Of a stretch of 64,000 bases of DNA, positions 1 to 11,345 are shown piece by piece (positions within the stretch are counted from its first letter, which is position 1; the number at the start of each line of letters is the position of its first letter). Source of the stretch: Paraphoma chrysanthemicola (Eukaryota; Ascomycota; Dothideomycetes; Pleosporales; Phaeosphaeriaceae); assembly GCA_020744225.1 (NCBI GenBank), contig JAGMWG010000018.1, positions 992,001-1,056,000 on the forward strand, given 5' to 3'. The notes beneath the pieces were generated by a model. It was not told the DNA's origin. It searched no databases and was given only the letters and a program-made list of their open reading frames with translations. A program made the position numbers and the translations under genes.

Positions 1-972
1 CCCAAATCACTTGTGCTTCACGTCAACCGCAGCATCTTCGACGAAGTGACTGGGGCACAATACAAAAATCTTGCTGGAGTCTCATATCCTCGCGTCCTGG
101 ACCTGGGCGACTGGTGCCTTGGCAGTTGTCCTAGCGGCTCCGGCCAACCCGACATGTCTCTCGAAGAATGGTCGCGAGACCCAAAACAGTCAATGCTCCC
201 ACATCAGACAGGAGCGCCAACAGTTGTATCGCCGTTCCAGTACAGACTTCGCGCCGTGGTCACTCACTTCGGCTCACATGGAAATGGCCACTATATATGC
301 TATCGCCCGCTTCCTATAATCAGCCCGGATGCTCTACACGATGAGTCCTGTGGCGAACAGTGGTGGCGTTTTAGCGACGATTCCGTGTATGCTGTCCCAG
401 ATGAACAAGCTCACCAAACGAATGTCTTCATGCTGTTCTACGAGCGCATTGCTGAACCTGCGAGAGTCTTAACGAACAAGTCGATGAGCGAATCGGACAC
501 AGTAGCAGTCGTTGAGCATGCGCCATTACCTCCAGAATCCCTCAAATTCAGCTTGCGACAAATTGCAGATAGTGAGATTGCTATTGCAGTCCCTCTGCCA
601 GACGACATTGACGTCATACAACCTGATACTTCCCCCTCACTCATTACCTGCAACCTGGAATCGGCTGTTATTTCACACCATGGGGTGCATACATCTCAGA
701 TTGTACCTACGTACCCCGCGCCGCGGGCAGAGGTTTGTCTCGACCTCACAGCAGGGCTCCCGAAAATTGAGCAGAGCCACACCAAGAGTGTCGTCGATTC
801 AGAAGATGAACGCTCGACACATGACACATCAGATTCAGAAGCCGAATTTCCAACACCGCCAACAACGAGATTTCATATACCCTTGTCACCACACCTAATG
901 CGAACAGCTGGAACTGCAGCAAGAAGGGATCAAGGAGGTAGGCAGAGTCTTCCGTTGATTTCCGCAACATAG
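1..972 (+). CDS. Ubiquitin carboxyl-terminal hydrolase, Ubp1-like, C-terminal part (5' end outside window)
   Basis: This is the 3' part of a ubiquitin-specific cysteine protease, which removes ubiquitin from proteins. The frame is open from base 1, so the start and the catalytic Cys box lie upstream. Visible parts are the N-R-S-I-F-D-E strand that follows the palm (about bases 22-45), the catalytic His box HFGSHGNGHYICYR (about 263-304), and the closing W-W-R-F-S-D-D-S-V block with an M-L-F-Y-E-R end. About 170 residues follow, rich in Ser, Thr, Pro and acidic residues and probably disordered, ending in SLPLISAT before TAG. The layout matches fungal Ubp1/Ubp16-type enzymes. The USP assignment is firm; the Ubp1 subgroup is inferred from the sequence around the His box. 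Confidence 0.85.
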   Translation, partial: PKSLVLHVNRSIFDEVTGAQYKNLAGVSYPRVLDLGDWCLGSCPSGSGQPDMSLEEWSRDPKQSMLPHQTGAPTVVSPFQYRLRAVVTHFGSHGNGHYICYRPLPIISPDALHDESCGEQWWRFSDDSVYAVPDEQAHQTNVFMLFYERIAEPARVLTNKSMSESDTVAVVEHAPLPPESLKFSLRQIADSEIAIAVPLPDDIDVIQPDTSPSLITCNLESAVISHHGVHTSQIVPTYPAPRAEVCLDLTAGLPKIEQSHTKSVVDSEDERSTHDTSDSEAEFPTPPTTRFHIPLSPHLMRTAGTAARRDQGGRQSLPLISAT

Positions 973-1407
973 GATGCCCGTGGCCCGACGTATTAGGCTC
1001 TGGTGCGCATGAAAATAAGGACGAAGGCAGCAAATCCTGCAACGGAAACTTTGAGAGAATAATAGCACGGCCTGGTAGTGGCCACCATCTTACTCTCATC
1101 CGCACATTGGCGTTCAAGTGCCTGTCGCCCGGGAAGGGTCAGGTCGGAGTTACATTAGCGATGAACACTTCTTTGCTTTGTCACATCCACTCCTATACGT
1201 TTGTCTTTCAGACTTCACTTGAGCAGTGGAATATACCAATCTGGTGCTGTCTTAATGTCTATCAATATTGATTTGATCTTCTAACATAGTTTGACATTTT
1301 GTTTCACAAAGACTTCAAAGAGCAAACAACTATATGCCTGATGCTTCTTGTGTCCCAGTGACTTTTTCTCCTCGCACGTGCACATGTACATATTGAATGT
1401 GAGATGC
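973..1407. other. Intergenic, nothing recognised
   Basis: This stretch lies between two converging genes. It has normal base composition and should contain both 3' UTRs. No coding frame, tRNA or repeat was recognised. Confidence 0.5.
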
Positions 1408-2051
1408 TCAGTTTGGCGGATTGGACGGCGCCATGCTTCTCAGAACCACGGGTACCTGGCCCATGCTGGTGTCATTCCAGTATAATGCGGATACTTGATC
1501 ACTGATGCGCAGTGCGTAGAACATGCTTTCCAACCCGTCATCAGTGACGTGCATTGCGGTAGCTCCATAAAAGATGAAGCCTGACGCAACATCCCCATCA
1601 GATGAGTTGCCCGTAGAAGTGAAGCCCACGCGTTTATCCGATGCGGCAGGCCCGGGAAGTGTGAGTGTCACATTCGACCATGACGGTGTGGTACTATTCG
1701 AGAGTGTCGTGTTAGGCGAGGCAATCCACGTGTCATTAGGTCCCGGTGAGACTATTTCATCCCCATTCAGCTTCTATTCTGCTCCGGGATGGCTGATAGA
1801 ACTTACAGGTCACCGTGGCCGCGTCTGTGCTGTTGGACTGATTCGCATCGCCGATATATGCGTAACCTGCAAAGTGTGAGCGGGGCTTTGAATGTGCACC
1901 CTCAATGCCTACCGTTTGCGTAGAAAAGCGGTTGTCCGCCAATACCCTCAGTATAGGCGAAGAGCCCAAATGCATCCAGTGACGAACGCTTCTTCATACC
2001 AAGAGCTATGAGTGGCATCGACGCCAAGATGTAAAGTGGGAGGCGAGTCAT
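1408..2051 (-). CDS. Small secreted protein of unknown function, three exons
   Basis: Exons are 2051-1913, 1866-1807 and 1751-1408; introns of 46 and 55 nt have GT..AG borders and keep the frame, giving 180 residues. The N-terminus (MTRLPLYILASMPLIALG) looks like a signal peptide. It is followed by a conserved-looking segment running from SLDAFGLFAYTEG to the exon 1-2 junction (NGYAYIGD), several N-glycosylation sequons, and a C-terminus ending PVVLRSMAPSNPPN. I recall this arrangement (a short glycosylated protein with Y-I-G-D near the start and A-P-S-N-P-P at the end) from uncharacterised secreted proteins of Dothideomycetes; no function is known to me. The splicing model is supported by the continuous fit of all three exons. 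It converges with the deubiquitinase gene. Confidence 0.7.
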
Positions 2052-2959
2052 GATTGGCAGAAAGTCTTTGAAACAGTCCTGTGATTCTGACGGTAGAAAT
2101 CTGGAGCAGACGACCGTCTTAAATGGTGCGGTGAAGTCGAAAATTATGTGGTTGCATCTCAAAGTGTTGACCTGTCTCCGGCGCAGCTCCTTTTTCGAAC
2201 CTGCCGATGTTGCATTCACTGTGTACACGCAGGATCCTCGTCATCTGGTTGAATCCTTCTTCCCCTTTGTCCAGACGCGGCATGTCCTACGCAAGGCTTT
2301 ACGACGGCTTTACTTTTGTCGAGAGACAGAAACGCGCAGCCATGCCAAGGCGGCGGTACGATCCTGCGCAAGGCTTTACGACGGCCTTCTCCACTCTCAA
2401 GAATAGCAAGCACATTCGCGCCATAGCGCCACAAGCTTATCTACTCTCTCGGATCAAGCACGTTTTCACGTTTCAACAATGGGTAACACTTGGCACGAAT
2501 CCTAGCAATTGTGGAGCCTATTGCCTCCTTGAGCGCAATAATCCCTGTCTAGCCCCCGGTAAGCTCTAAAGTGCTTCAGGGGCACCCATTGCGGGTTCTA
2601 AACCCCTTTAGGTAATCGGCGATAGTCGCCCCACCGATATTTTGGGGAGTCGTGATGTGCGAGTCGGGGGCTTCGCAACTGCCTACCGCCGCGTCATCAC
2701 TGAGAAGCTTGGACGACATCCTACGTGGACACTTTCTTTCCGCAGCCGCAAAGGATTTCCTTCATTCCTGAGTCCTGCGAGTTGTTGCAAGCCGCATGAG
2801 TCAGGATGGCATAGAAACGTCCATCGGGCTTAGGACTCCCAAAGCAGACGCTGGCAACAAGTACATATATTCAGCGTTTGATTTCTTGTAACTTCTCATC
2901 CAGCTCATCTTCTTTGTCGGTACCAGCCTCACTTGTGCATTTTCCACTTGATTGTCGAG
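2052..2959. other. Intergenic between divergent genes
   Basis: This should hold the promoters of the small secreted protein gene (minus) and the laccase gene (plus). Open frames here have no recognisable domain. An 18-bp direct repeat (cgcaaggctttacgacgg) occurs at about 2290-2307 and again near 2369-2386. No tRNA was found. Confidence 0.5.
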
Positions 2960-4834
2960 ATGACTTTTCTTCGCTTTGTTGGCTTCACTGCCCTTCTGGG
3001 TTCGGTGGCGGCATTCCCTCCCACTCCCCAGCATCATTCCCTTCACACAAACAACTTTGTTCCAAGATCTGCATGCTCCGGCAACACTGCATCCACTCGT
3101 TCATCGTGGTGTGATTACTCTACCGATACGGATTATTATTCTACAGTTCCCGACACTGGAGTAACTCGAGAGTATTGGCTCGAACTCACCGACGTGACTG
3201 TTGCGCCCGATGGTGTCTCACGCTCTGCTATGGCTGTCAATGGAACCATTCCAGGGCCGACTCTCTTCGCAGATTGGGGAGACACAGTCACCGTTCACGT
3301 CACAAATTCACTCGCTGATTCGCGAAATGGAACGAGCATTCATTGGCACGGTATTCGCCAGAATTACACAAACGACCAGGACGGAGTCACTTCAATTACA
3401 CAGTGCCCGACTGCCCCAGGTGACGCAGTCACCTACACATGGCGTGCAACTCAATATGGCAGCAGCTGGTATCACTCTCACTTTGCGCTACAAGCATATC
3501 AAGGTATTTTTGGTGGCATCATCATCAATGGTCCAGCTACGTCAAACTACGACGAGGACCTGGGCATGCTGTTCTTGAATGATTGGGACCATCAGGTACG
3601 TCCTGCTCCACAGAAAGTAGATGCCATGCTAATTCCAGGCTCGCACAGACCGTGGATGAGCTTTACCATGTGAGTTTCACTGAAAATGATAAAACTTAGA
3701 ACCTCACTAATCTTTGTTTCTTTACCTTGAAAGTCGGCTCAAAGTAGTGGCCCACCGACGCTGGACAATGCTTTGATCAATGGTACAAACACCTACGACG
3801 GCGCTGGCTTCAGATACAACACGTCGTTCGTCTCCGGGACATCGTATCGTATCCGTCTTGTGAACGGGGCAGTCGACACGCATTTCAAGTTTATGGTCGA
3901 TAACCACACCATGACCGTTATTGCGTCTGACCTAGTACCAGTCACGCCGTACGAGACCACAGTTCTGGACATTAGTATGGGCCAACGATACGATGTCATC
4001 ATCACCGCCGATCAAGCTTCCGTTGCAGATAGCTTCTGGATGCGCGCCATACCCCAGTCCGCATGTTCTGAGAATGATAACTCGGACGACATTCGGGGTA
4101 TCATATATTATGGTGACTCTACCACGACTCCTACCACATCAGCATACGATTATGATGACGAATGCAATGATGAGACAGCTAACTTGGTCCCTTATGTGTC
4201 CAAGACGGCGGAGGCTCAATCAAGCACCAAGCAAGAGACCGCAACCGTAGGATTCAACTCCGATAGGCTCTTTCGATGGTATCTCAACAGCACGACCATG
4301 GTAGCTGAATGGGCCAACCCAACTCTTCTCCAAGTGCTCAACGGAAACACCACATACGAAACCTCGAATGCTGTCATTGAATTGCCGACTGCAAATGAGT
4401 GGATCTACATTGTCATCGAAACGACTTTGGCAGTTCCGCACCCTATCCATCTTCATGGTCACGACTTCTTCATTCTTGCGCAAGGATCTGGATCATACTC
4501 AGCAGATACTGTACTCACTCTCGATAACCCCCCTCGTAGAGACACGGCCCTGCTTCCTGCCTCAGGCTACCTAGTCATGGCTTTCGAGACAGACAATCCT
4601 GGTGCATGGCTGATGCATTGTCACATTGGCTGGTAAGTTGAAACTCCGTGTTAGCGCAACAATGCTGATACCGTCGACACTAGGCACGTAAGCGAAGGCT
4701 TTGCCTTGCAATTCATCGAGAGATACGATGAGATTGCTGCACTGACGGATTCTGATCGGTTGACCTCGGGTTGTGAAACATGGGAAACATATGAGCACAC
4801 ATACGCCATTGAACAGGAGGACTCGGGAGTATGA
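2960..4834 (+). CDS. Laccase (multicopper oxidase), secreted, four exons
   Basis: Exons 2960-3595, 3649-3669, 3734-4632 and 4684-4834 encode 568 residues; introns are 53, 64 and 51 nt. The enzyme oxidises phenols using four copper ions and reduces O2 to water. ATG 2960 is chosen because it opens a signal peptide (MTFLRFVGFTALLGSVAA). All copper-ligand blocks are visible: HWHG (about residues 128-131), WYHSH (170-174), HPIHLHGH, and HCHIGWHVSEGF near the C-terminus. The residue ten after the T1-copper Cys is Phe, a non-coordinating axial position. The protein ends DSGV, the short plug typical of ascomycete laccases. The 21-nt second exon (TVDELYH) is required for a continuous protein. The substrate, whether lignin-type phenols or a melanin precursor, cannot be told from the sequence. 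Confidence 0.93.
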
Positions 4835-5298
4835 AGAGGCTAGAAGGCTTTTCAGTAACTTACCTTAGCCAGTAGATCTGCGCAGCCAAGCTGCATGTCG
4901 TTTGGAATAATATACAACAGCAGCAGATCTCTGGCGTTGTTTTGAAATCGATGTATTGTTCGAGCACAACGCTAAATGCCATGACCTGCAAAGTATGCGA
5001 TACTGAGGAATAGTACTATGTAAACGACTATAAAGTTCCTCCAAAAATCTAGTGAGGATGATGCGTGCTTCTTGTGCTGCTCTGATAATGCCTGCAATTT
5101 TGATAGACGGTCCAAGGCTTACACTGCACGGTGACCGCGCGCCTTCCCAATCCTGATATAGAGACAAAGCTATTCATATGCAGGTTCCAGATGCCTATAC
5201 CTTGCTTTGGCGAGATAAAGCATGTCTTGCTTGAATATTAGGATGAGAGTCATCACTGTCATTGCGTACATGCAGCGCCCCTGGGGTCTTTACTGAAC
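4835..5298. other. Intergenic, nothing recognised
   Basis: This is the laccase 3' UTR and spacer. Open frames on the minus strand here have no family resemblance. Confidence 0.5.
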
Positions 5299-6063
5299 AT
5301 GAAGTTCGAATTTTAGGTTGACATTGAAGCTCGGGAATTGCAAGACATGTGATATGTCCCGCGCTCTTTGAGATCAGTTCTCTCGCATTCGGGCATGAAA
5401 ACGCCGACGTCGCTGCTATCTGGCCTAATCACAATACGCCATCAGGTCGCGCCGCCGGGGACGAGCGTTTGCTTGATGCCCAACCAAACCAGCTGTTTGC
5501 TCACCTCTGCAAAGTCACTGATACAGGCATGGGCCAGATGGTCGGCTTCGTGAAAGGGGATGACTACGACGGCGCACTTCCCGAATTGCCTACCAGTATG
5601 CCTTCGCAGTACTATGGCAGTGACGAAACAAGGAGCTATGCGTTCTACATCTGGAAAGAACTTACCAAGCGGAGATGGAGGGCAGTCAAGGAGAGTAAAG
5701 GATACATCACATGTACGTTTGTTGGGGTTCGAGAGTTGGTTTTGAGCAATACTGAGGACTGAACAAACACCGGACATTACCGCTGTGGATCCTGATTATC
5801 ATCGCCGTGGTGATGGCACACTGTTGATGCAGTATGGTATTGATATCGCGGATAGTTTGAAACTCGAGGTTCGGACACCCGTCATGCTTACTCGATCGTC
5901 TCGCTCTGTCATTCTTACACTATGACACGCCAGGTAGGCCGTGGTGGAAGCATCACGTATGGGTTGATATCTGTATGAGAGGCTTGGATTTGAGATCGTT
6001 AAGGATGTATTAATTCCAAGTCCTCGCGAACAGCATGATAAGGCGGAGCAATTTATTCACTGA
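5299..6063 (+). pseudogene. Broken GNAT-family N-acetyltransferase gene
   Basis: Three pieces of a GNAT acetyltransferase lie in order but in different frames. The first (about 5349-5710) reads ALFEISSLAF and IWPNHNTPSGR, then KVTDTGMGQMVGFVK, the usual N-terminal half of fungal GNATs. The second (about 5785-5870) holds the acetyl-CoA loop, DPDYHRRGDGTLLMQYGIDI. The third (about 5971-6063) reads LYERLGFEIVKDV and runs to TGA. The best ATG (5299) is followed in frame by TAG and TGA stops before the conserved part. A plausible donor at 5713 has no AG acceptor before the second piece, and a frameshift separates the last two. The gene is therefore inactive unless unusual splicing rescues it. Mutations are scattered and not strongly RIP-like. 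Confidence 0.65.
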
Positions 6064-8138
6064 ATGCGGCGCGCTGCCCCAACGTCCATAGTGATATTGG
6101 TTAAGTGGTTGCGTGCCATACGGTTAACAATGCCATCAAAACTCTCAAAGTCGCGGCTTACAAGAGCTCTAGACATCTTGCTCCACAAATGCCCTTTGGA
6201 AAACTGCCTCACGAAGCAAGGAAATTGGGATGGCTGCGTTGGCTCGAGTGCGAGTAGGATACGAGTAATGCTATTCTTAGCTAATTGCCTGAATAGCATG
6301 TATCTTAATTGTCGCGCCAAACGCCAAAACATCATACACTGAGTCCACTTATCACGATTCTCGGGGCCGATCAATCCAGAGACCTCCGCACCGTCTTTTG
6401 AAGGCAGGACCCGCGATGCGATATTTTGGCCCTGCGGAGTGGTTCCGCCCGCTGCTCGTAGGCGCGATGAATGATGAGGCCGAAAGGTCGAGGACCTGAC
6501 GTGCTAGCATATGAATGAATCTAATGCGCCTAGAAAGCCTCACGATGCCAGCTCGCAATTGGGCCAATTCAGGAATCTTTTCGCTGTAAGCCTGGTCCAG
6601 AGGAGTTCAAAACGGTAAGGTGCCTTGCTGTCCATAGAATTTGTGAGTCCTTCAATCTGATTCTTTGGCGTCATATCTCGAGGCTGTCCTATGTTCACCG
6701 GTGGGCCTTGTTTGAGCATTTCTGTACCTTTCCATGCACATCTGTGTTTGGATCGAGCTTTTCATTCATGATTCCGCTTTTCCGTCTTCTTGTATACGGT
6801 AGCGATCACACCTTTTCGCTCCGCTAAGATGCTGCAGGCGTCAAAGAGTAAGGAAACTACAACACTGGACAGGTGGTGTCTTCTTACCCGCGGCAGCACT
6901 GCGTACACTGAGGTTGCAGGCGAAAGCACAAAAAGAGCTAATGTGCGTGTTTCTCGAAATACGAACTGCCACCTGAATTTAGCATAGATCAACAAAGACC
7001 TGCAGAGCTCTGTGTATATCTGCTAAGACTCTAAAGTTCAGCGCCCTCATCAAACTTGTGGCTCTCTGCACCTATTTACGCCCTTGCTGCGTCAATATGT
7101 GCTTGTGCTTTACTAACAAAATCTATTTCTTGCAGAGTCATCTTATTGCTGTAGAAGTTACGCGAGTTTTAAGCTTACTCAATAGATACCGTGCTGATCT
7201 TGCCTTGATTTAGGTGGCAGTCGGTATTTCCAAAGTCATAATGCCACAACAAGGCGTTAGCGGAGAAGGTGTGCGTATTGAAGACGATTAAACGTCTTTC
7301 TGCGAGCCCGGCAGAGTTTGCTCATGCCTCATCCGCTCATTGAGCAGTGTCTAGCTAACATAACATGAGGCTACTTTCTCAACCTGGCCCGCTCATTTCT
7401 CCGTTTACAAGTTTCAGAGCTGCCCACCTGATTGATCACCAATTTAGGCGTTGGTTCAACATCCGGATCCGAGTCATAGTGCACAAAATTTGGTACACCG
7501 TTAGTGGCCAAAATTCTCTACCAGGTGTTCACCCGAATCAAAAGTGTTGTGAGCGCGGAGCCGAAGAAGCTGACAAACGTTGCAGGTTCCTCTTTTTCAT
7601 TTGCAACCTTTTTGAGCGATTTGCGCGTGGTGCTAAAGGTCAGGTGATGCGGACTAGCAAATGCGCGAGTGCCGAGAGCTGACAAACCACTGGAATCGTG
7701 CAAGGTAGCGGCATGGCATAGCAATTACGCTGGCATGATTCGACAAGACATATAGTCACATAGTTCGTTGATAACAGCGAAACGCCGATCGTTGCTAAGT
7801 TGCTCTAACATGCAGAGGTGGGTTTGAGCTCCTGTCGGATCGTGGACGCAGCGAGTGCGATGGCTTACGAAAGTGGCCACGAACTACTGACTTGAACTTC
7901 ACTAGCCGTGAGCTCATTATCGGATGACTACAGCAGCAGCGTGGTAGTCTAGACGTGGGTAGGAGATCTTGCTCCTTGTGGAATTCATACATAAGCCTCG
8001 CAAAATTCTACTTCTGCGCTATCGTTATGATAGTTGCGATCATACAGCCTGATTCATCTAAAATAAGGTCTTTAGGTTGATTTCAGCGTCGAATCGAGTC
8101 GATTACACACCTCAATTCCACCAGGTGCATTACAGACC
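6064..8138. other. 2-kb stretch without a recognisable gene
   Basis: Composition is only mildly AT-rich and is not RIP-mutated. Short frames on both strands (for example 6057-6374 minus, 7365-7682 plus) show no domain, no intron-linked continuation and no family resemblance. The last few hundred bases should hold the promoter of the NmrA-like gene. Confidence 0.45.
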
Positions 8139-9200
8139 ATGGCTTCCTGTGTCGTCGCGGTTGCTGGTGGTACGGGCAAACTTGGCCGTACCATCGTCGA
8201 TGCGCTTGTTGCGCATGATGGCTACAAGGTTTTCATTCTTGGCCGTGAAGTAAGTCTCATGTTACGACCCAAAAACCCAGATGTGCCCTACTTACATTAT
8301 CTAGGCCACCGCTAGAAGTGCAAATGGGCTTAGCGTTGACATACTGATCATTGATTACAACGATGTCGATAGTGTTGTGGATGTCCTAGAAGCAAACAAC
8401 ATCGATACAGTCATATCCACATTAGGCTCCACATCCAGTCCGAAGTCGGAATTGGCACTTATCCGGGCAGCACAGCGCTCAAAGATAACGACGCGATACA
8501 TCCCCAGTACTTGGGGAATCAGTTGTACTCCTGAGTAAGTTTTTGTTCTCACGGAACTGGATTTCTTGCCATATACCCAGGTACTGACCCGGTGTCCAGA
8601 GCTGCAGCCATCTTCCCAACGATCGGTACGAAGATCGACTACCTTGACGTCTTGGCGGACACGGCCCTGGAGTACACCGCAGTGTCGAACGGGGTCTTTC
8701 TTGACTACTACGGCTATCCGAAAGCGAAGTCATACATGGGAAGCCTGCCGCGTGTAATCGATATTGCCGAGAATGCCGCAGCGATTCCCGGTTCTGGTGA
8801 CGTGCCTGTAGTTTTCAGCTACAGCCTTGATGTCGGGCAATTCATTGTCGCGCTGTTATCACAGCCAAGATGGGAGAAAGAGTCGATCATCATTGGCGAC
8901 AAAATCACATGGAACGACTTTCTTGTCCTAGCCGAGGACGTGAAAGGTGTCAAGTTCAAAGTCAGCCACGATTCGCTAGATATGTTGCAGGAAGGATGTA
9001 CAACGGAACTACCTAGCCAGAGACGCTTGTATCCTAAATTTCCGAAAGAGATGCTCCAGCGTACGTGCGCGACGTTTGGTATCTTATTCGAGAAAGGATT
9101 CTTTGACTTTAACAGGCGAGGAACTTTAAACGAGATATTCCCGGAGATTAAGACAAAGAGCGTAAAAGCCTTTCTTGAGGAAACGTGGCTTTCTAACTAG
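8139..9200 (+). CDS. NmrA-like NAD(P)-binding oxidoreductase, three exons
   Basis: Exons 8139-8249, 8305-8534 and 8600-9200 give 313 residues; introns are 55 and 65 nt with consensus GTAAGT donors. The protein starts MASCVVAVAGGTGKLGRTIV, carrying the dinucleotide-binding G-G-T-G-K-L-G loop of atypical short-chain dehydrogenases. Further family blocks are RYIPSTWGIS, ALEYTAVSNGVFLDYYG, NAAAIPGSGDVPV and GDKITWNDF. This fits the NmrA/isoflavone-reductase-like group, which includes both reductases and redox-sensing regulators; the substrate is unknown. ATG 8139 begins directly at the Rossmann fold. The stop codon at 9198-9200 coincides with the edge of the RIP-mutated block, yet the coding sequence shows no RIP damage. 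Confidence 0.85.
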
Positions 9201-9489
9201 AAGATAGTATCGTAGAGAGTATAATTACGAACGTTTTCTTTTAGAAGAGAGAGAGAGTAAGATAACGTTATAAAGAAAGTACTCTTTAAGACTAAGAAGA
9301 CTTAGACTATATTAGATTTATTAATAGAAAGTATATTATCTTTTAAAAAAAAACTTTATAGAATACTTTATATACTATTTACTTAGCTTTTAAAAGTAAG
9401 AGTAAGAATAATTATATATATATACTCTAAATAGACTAGAAAATAAGTTTAGAGTACTTACTAGTTACTAGTAACTATACGTAAAGTAA

Positions 9490-9676
9490 GAAGTATATTA
9501 TTAGGCCTACGTCTTATATAGCTCTTCTTAGTAAAATTACGTATATACTAGCTCTATATAAGCTAAGAGATTACTAGAGAGTTCTCTAATAATTTATCTA
9601 TTCTTATATAGAGATAATATATTTATCTTTAACTACTTTAATACTACTTATATACTAATTAGCTCTCTTATCTTAT
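9490..9676 (-). repeat. LTR of family-B gypsy element, inverted copy
   Basis: This is a 187-bp reverse-complement match to 43053-43239 and to 35626-35810. It includes the conserved run around ctagagagttctctagt, written here as attactagagagttctct. Its position before the family-B gag-like segment at 10193 fits the 5' LTR of a plus-oriented copy, with a later insertion at 9677-10192. Confidence 0.65.
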
Positions 9677-10135
9677 TATAAAGAGACTTAAAGTTAGAAG
9701 CTAGCTTTATATACTTAAGATTCTATAGTTAGTTCTTAGAAATAAAGTATTAGAAAGAGTTAGATAAGTTACTATAAGATAAATTAAGAGAATAATAATT
9801 AATAGTAAGAAATTATACTAATATAGATAAAGAAGACTATAAGTTAAGTATAAATAGTAACTAGTTATAAATTAAATACTAAGTTAAATATAATAAGCTA
9901 TAGAAGCTTATTACCTATATCTATATACTTAAGGTATTCTATAAGTTCTAAAAGTCTTATAGTTTATAGATATTATAAAATAGTCTAAGATCTCTAGAAT
10001 AAGTTCTAGAAATTCTAGGTATGTAAAATACCTCTTAGCGTTCTAGAATCTATAAAATATATTACGTAACGCTTTAACTAGTATAAAGCTAAGTCTTTAT
10101 TAGTAGCTTTATAGTTGTGTATTCTTTATAGAATA
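9677..10135 (-). repeat. LTR of family-A variant (459 bp), solo copy
   Basis: It begins TATAAAGAGAC and matches 35159-35616 over its whole length. Its first 240 bases also match the 500-bp LTRs at 15050 and 24849. Strand is given in the coding sense of the family. The flanking five bases differ (cttat and ctttc), so a target duplication is not proven; RIP may have altered it. Confidence 0.7.
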
Positions 10136-10192
10136 CTTTCTATCTTTAAAACTTACACTCTACTTACTAATCTCTCTAGTCTATAATACTTA

Positions 10193-11345
10193 TATTTAAA
10201 TTACTCTAACTTTATTAGTTATACTAGAGTATTTTATAATACTATAAGTATTTAATCTCTACTAATAGACTTATATACTCTTAGTAGAGATACTTCTAAG
10301 TCTTATACTATAGAATCTAGAAATAATATCTTAATAAGAGAAACTCTATATCTCTTTAGTAACTAGATACTTACTCTAAGTACTAATAGCTTAGAAGAAG
10401 AGAAGAACTCTTTTATTAAGCTAGAAGACTCTAAAAGAAGTTAAAATAACTTATATAAATCTAATATAGAGTATTAAATCTAAGAACTAGAGCTCTAAAA
10501 GAAATAGTAGTACTAATATAATAAATTAAAGTACTTAAAGAATTAGTAACTCTAATATAAGACTAGTAACTATAGTACTATTTTAATAAATATAGTAAAG
10601 TTAACTATTACTACTATATTTATAGTAAGACTAACTACTATACTTTTATAACTTAATCTACTAAATAAGTATAAGAAGTAAGATTATACTTAGTTTAACT
10701 ACTAGAAGTATAACTATAAGTATTACTTTAACTAAACTCTTTAGTTATTTACTATAGACTAATAAAAGATTAATTTTAAAGAATAATATATTACTAAACT
10801 TCTAAAATTACTATAGAGTATCTAAGTATATAATAGAGTTATACTTATAGTATATATAATAAGATTTAGTTTTATAAGAGCTACTAAGCTATCTATTCTA
10901 ATAAGCTAGCTAACTTAGAAGAAGTTTAAAAAAGTTATACTTAATACTCTAGACTTAAAAATAGAGTACTACTCTATTACTTACTTAGTCTTAAACTATA
11001 GATATTAGAAGTAAAATAAGTTTTTTATAAAGCTTCTTAATACTATATATTTCTTATAAAAGAAGTTATAAAAAGAGGTATTTAAAGAATATAAGATTCT
11101 TTAGTATACTTTTACTTTATACTAGAAGATCTAGAATAATCTCTTCTAATTAAAAGATAAGAATTAAATTACTTTTATATAAGTTAAGAATCTTACTAAC
11201 TATTTATAGTACTAATTATACTACTATATATTCTTAAAATCTAAGAATATAAAGAAGAGAACTAGCTATCTATACCTAACTATAGTTAGTAATCTAGATA
11301 ATTCTAAAACTCTTAAAAAAGTAAAGAAAAGATTATATAAGATAC
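10193..11345 (+). pseudogene. RIP-decayed family-B retroelement fragment (probable gag end)
   Basis: This stretch is the reverse complement of roughly 41.9-43.05 kb. It is a 5'-end fragment of the second gypsy family in plus orientation. All frames are closed by TAG and TAA. It probably held gag, inferred only from its position next to the 5' LTR. Confidence 0.5.

Noticed and set aside
2050..2569. Frames of 118 and 120 codons overlapping the small secreted protein promoter
   Set aside because: No domain and overlapping one another in different frames; they contain the 18-bp direct repeat.
2556..2640. Possible tRNA (gggttctaaaccc resembles a T-arm, ggcgatagtcgcc a hairpin)
   Set aside because: The T-stem has only three pairs, and no D-arm, anticodon arm or acceptor stem can be arranged around it.
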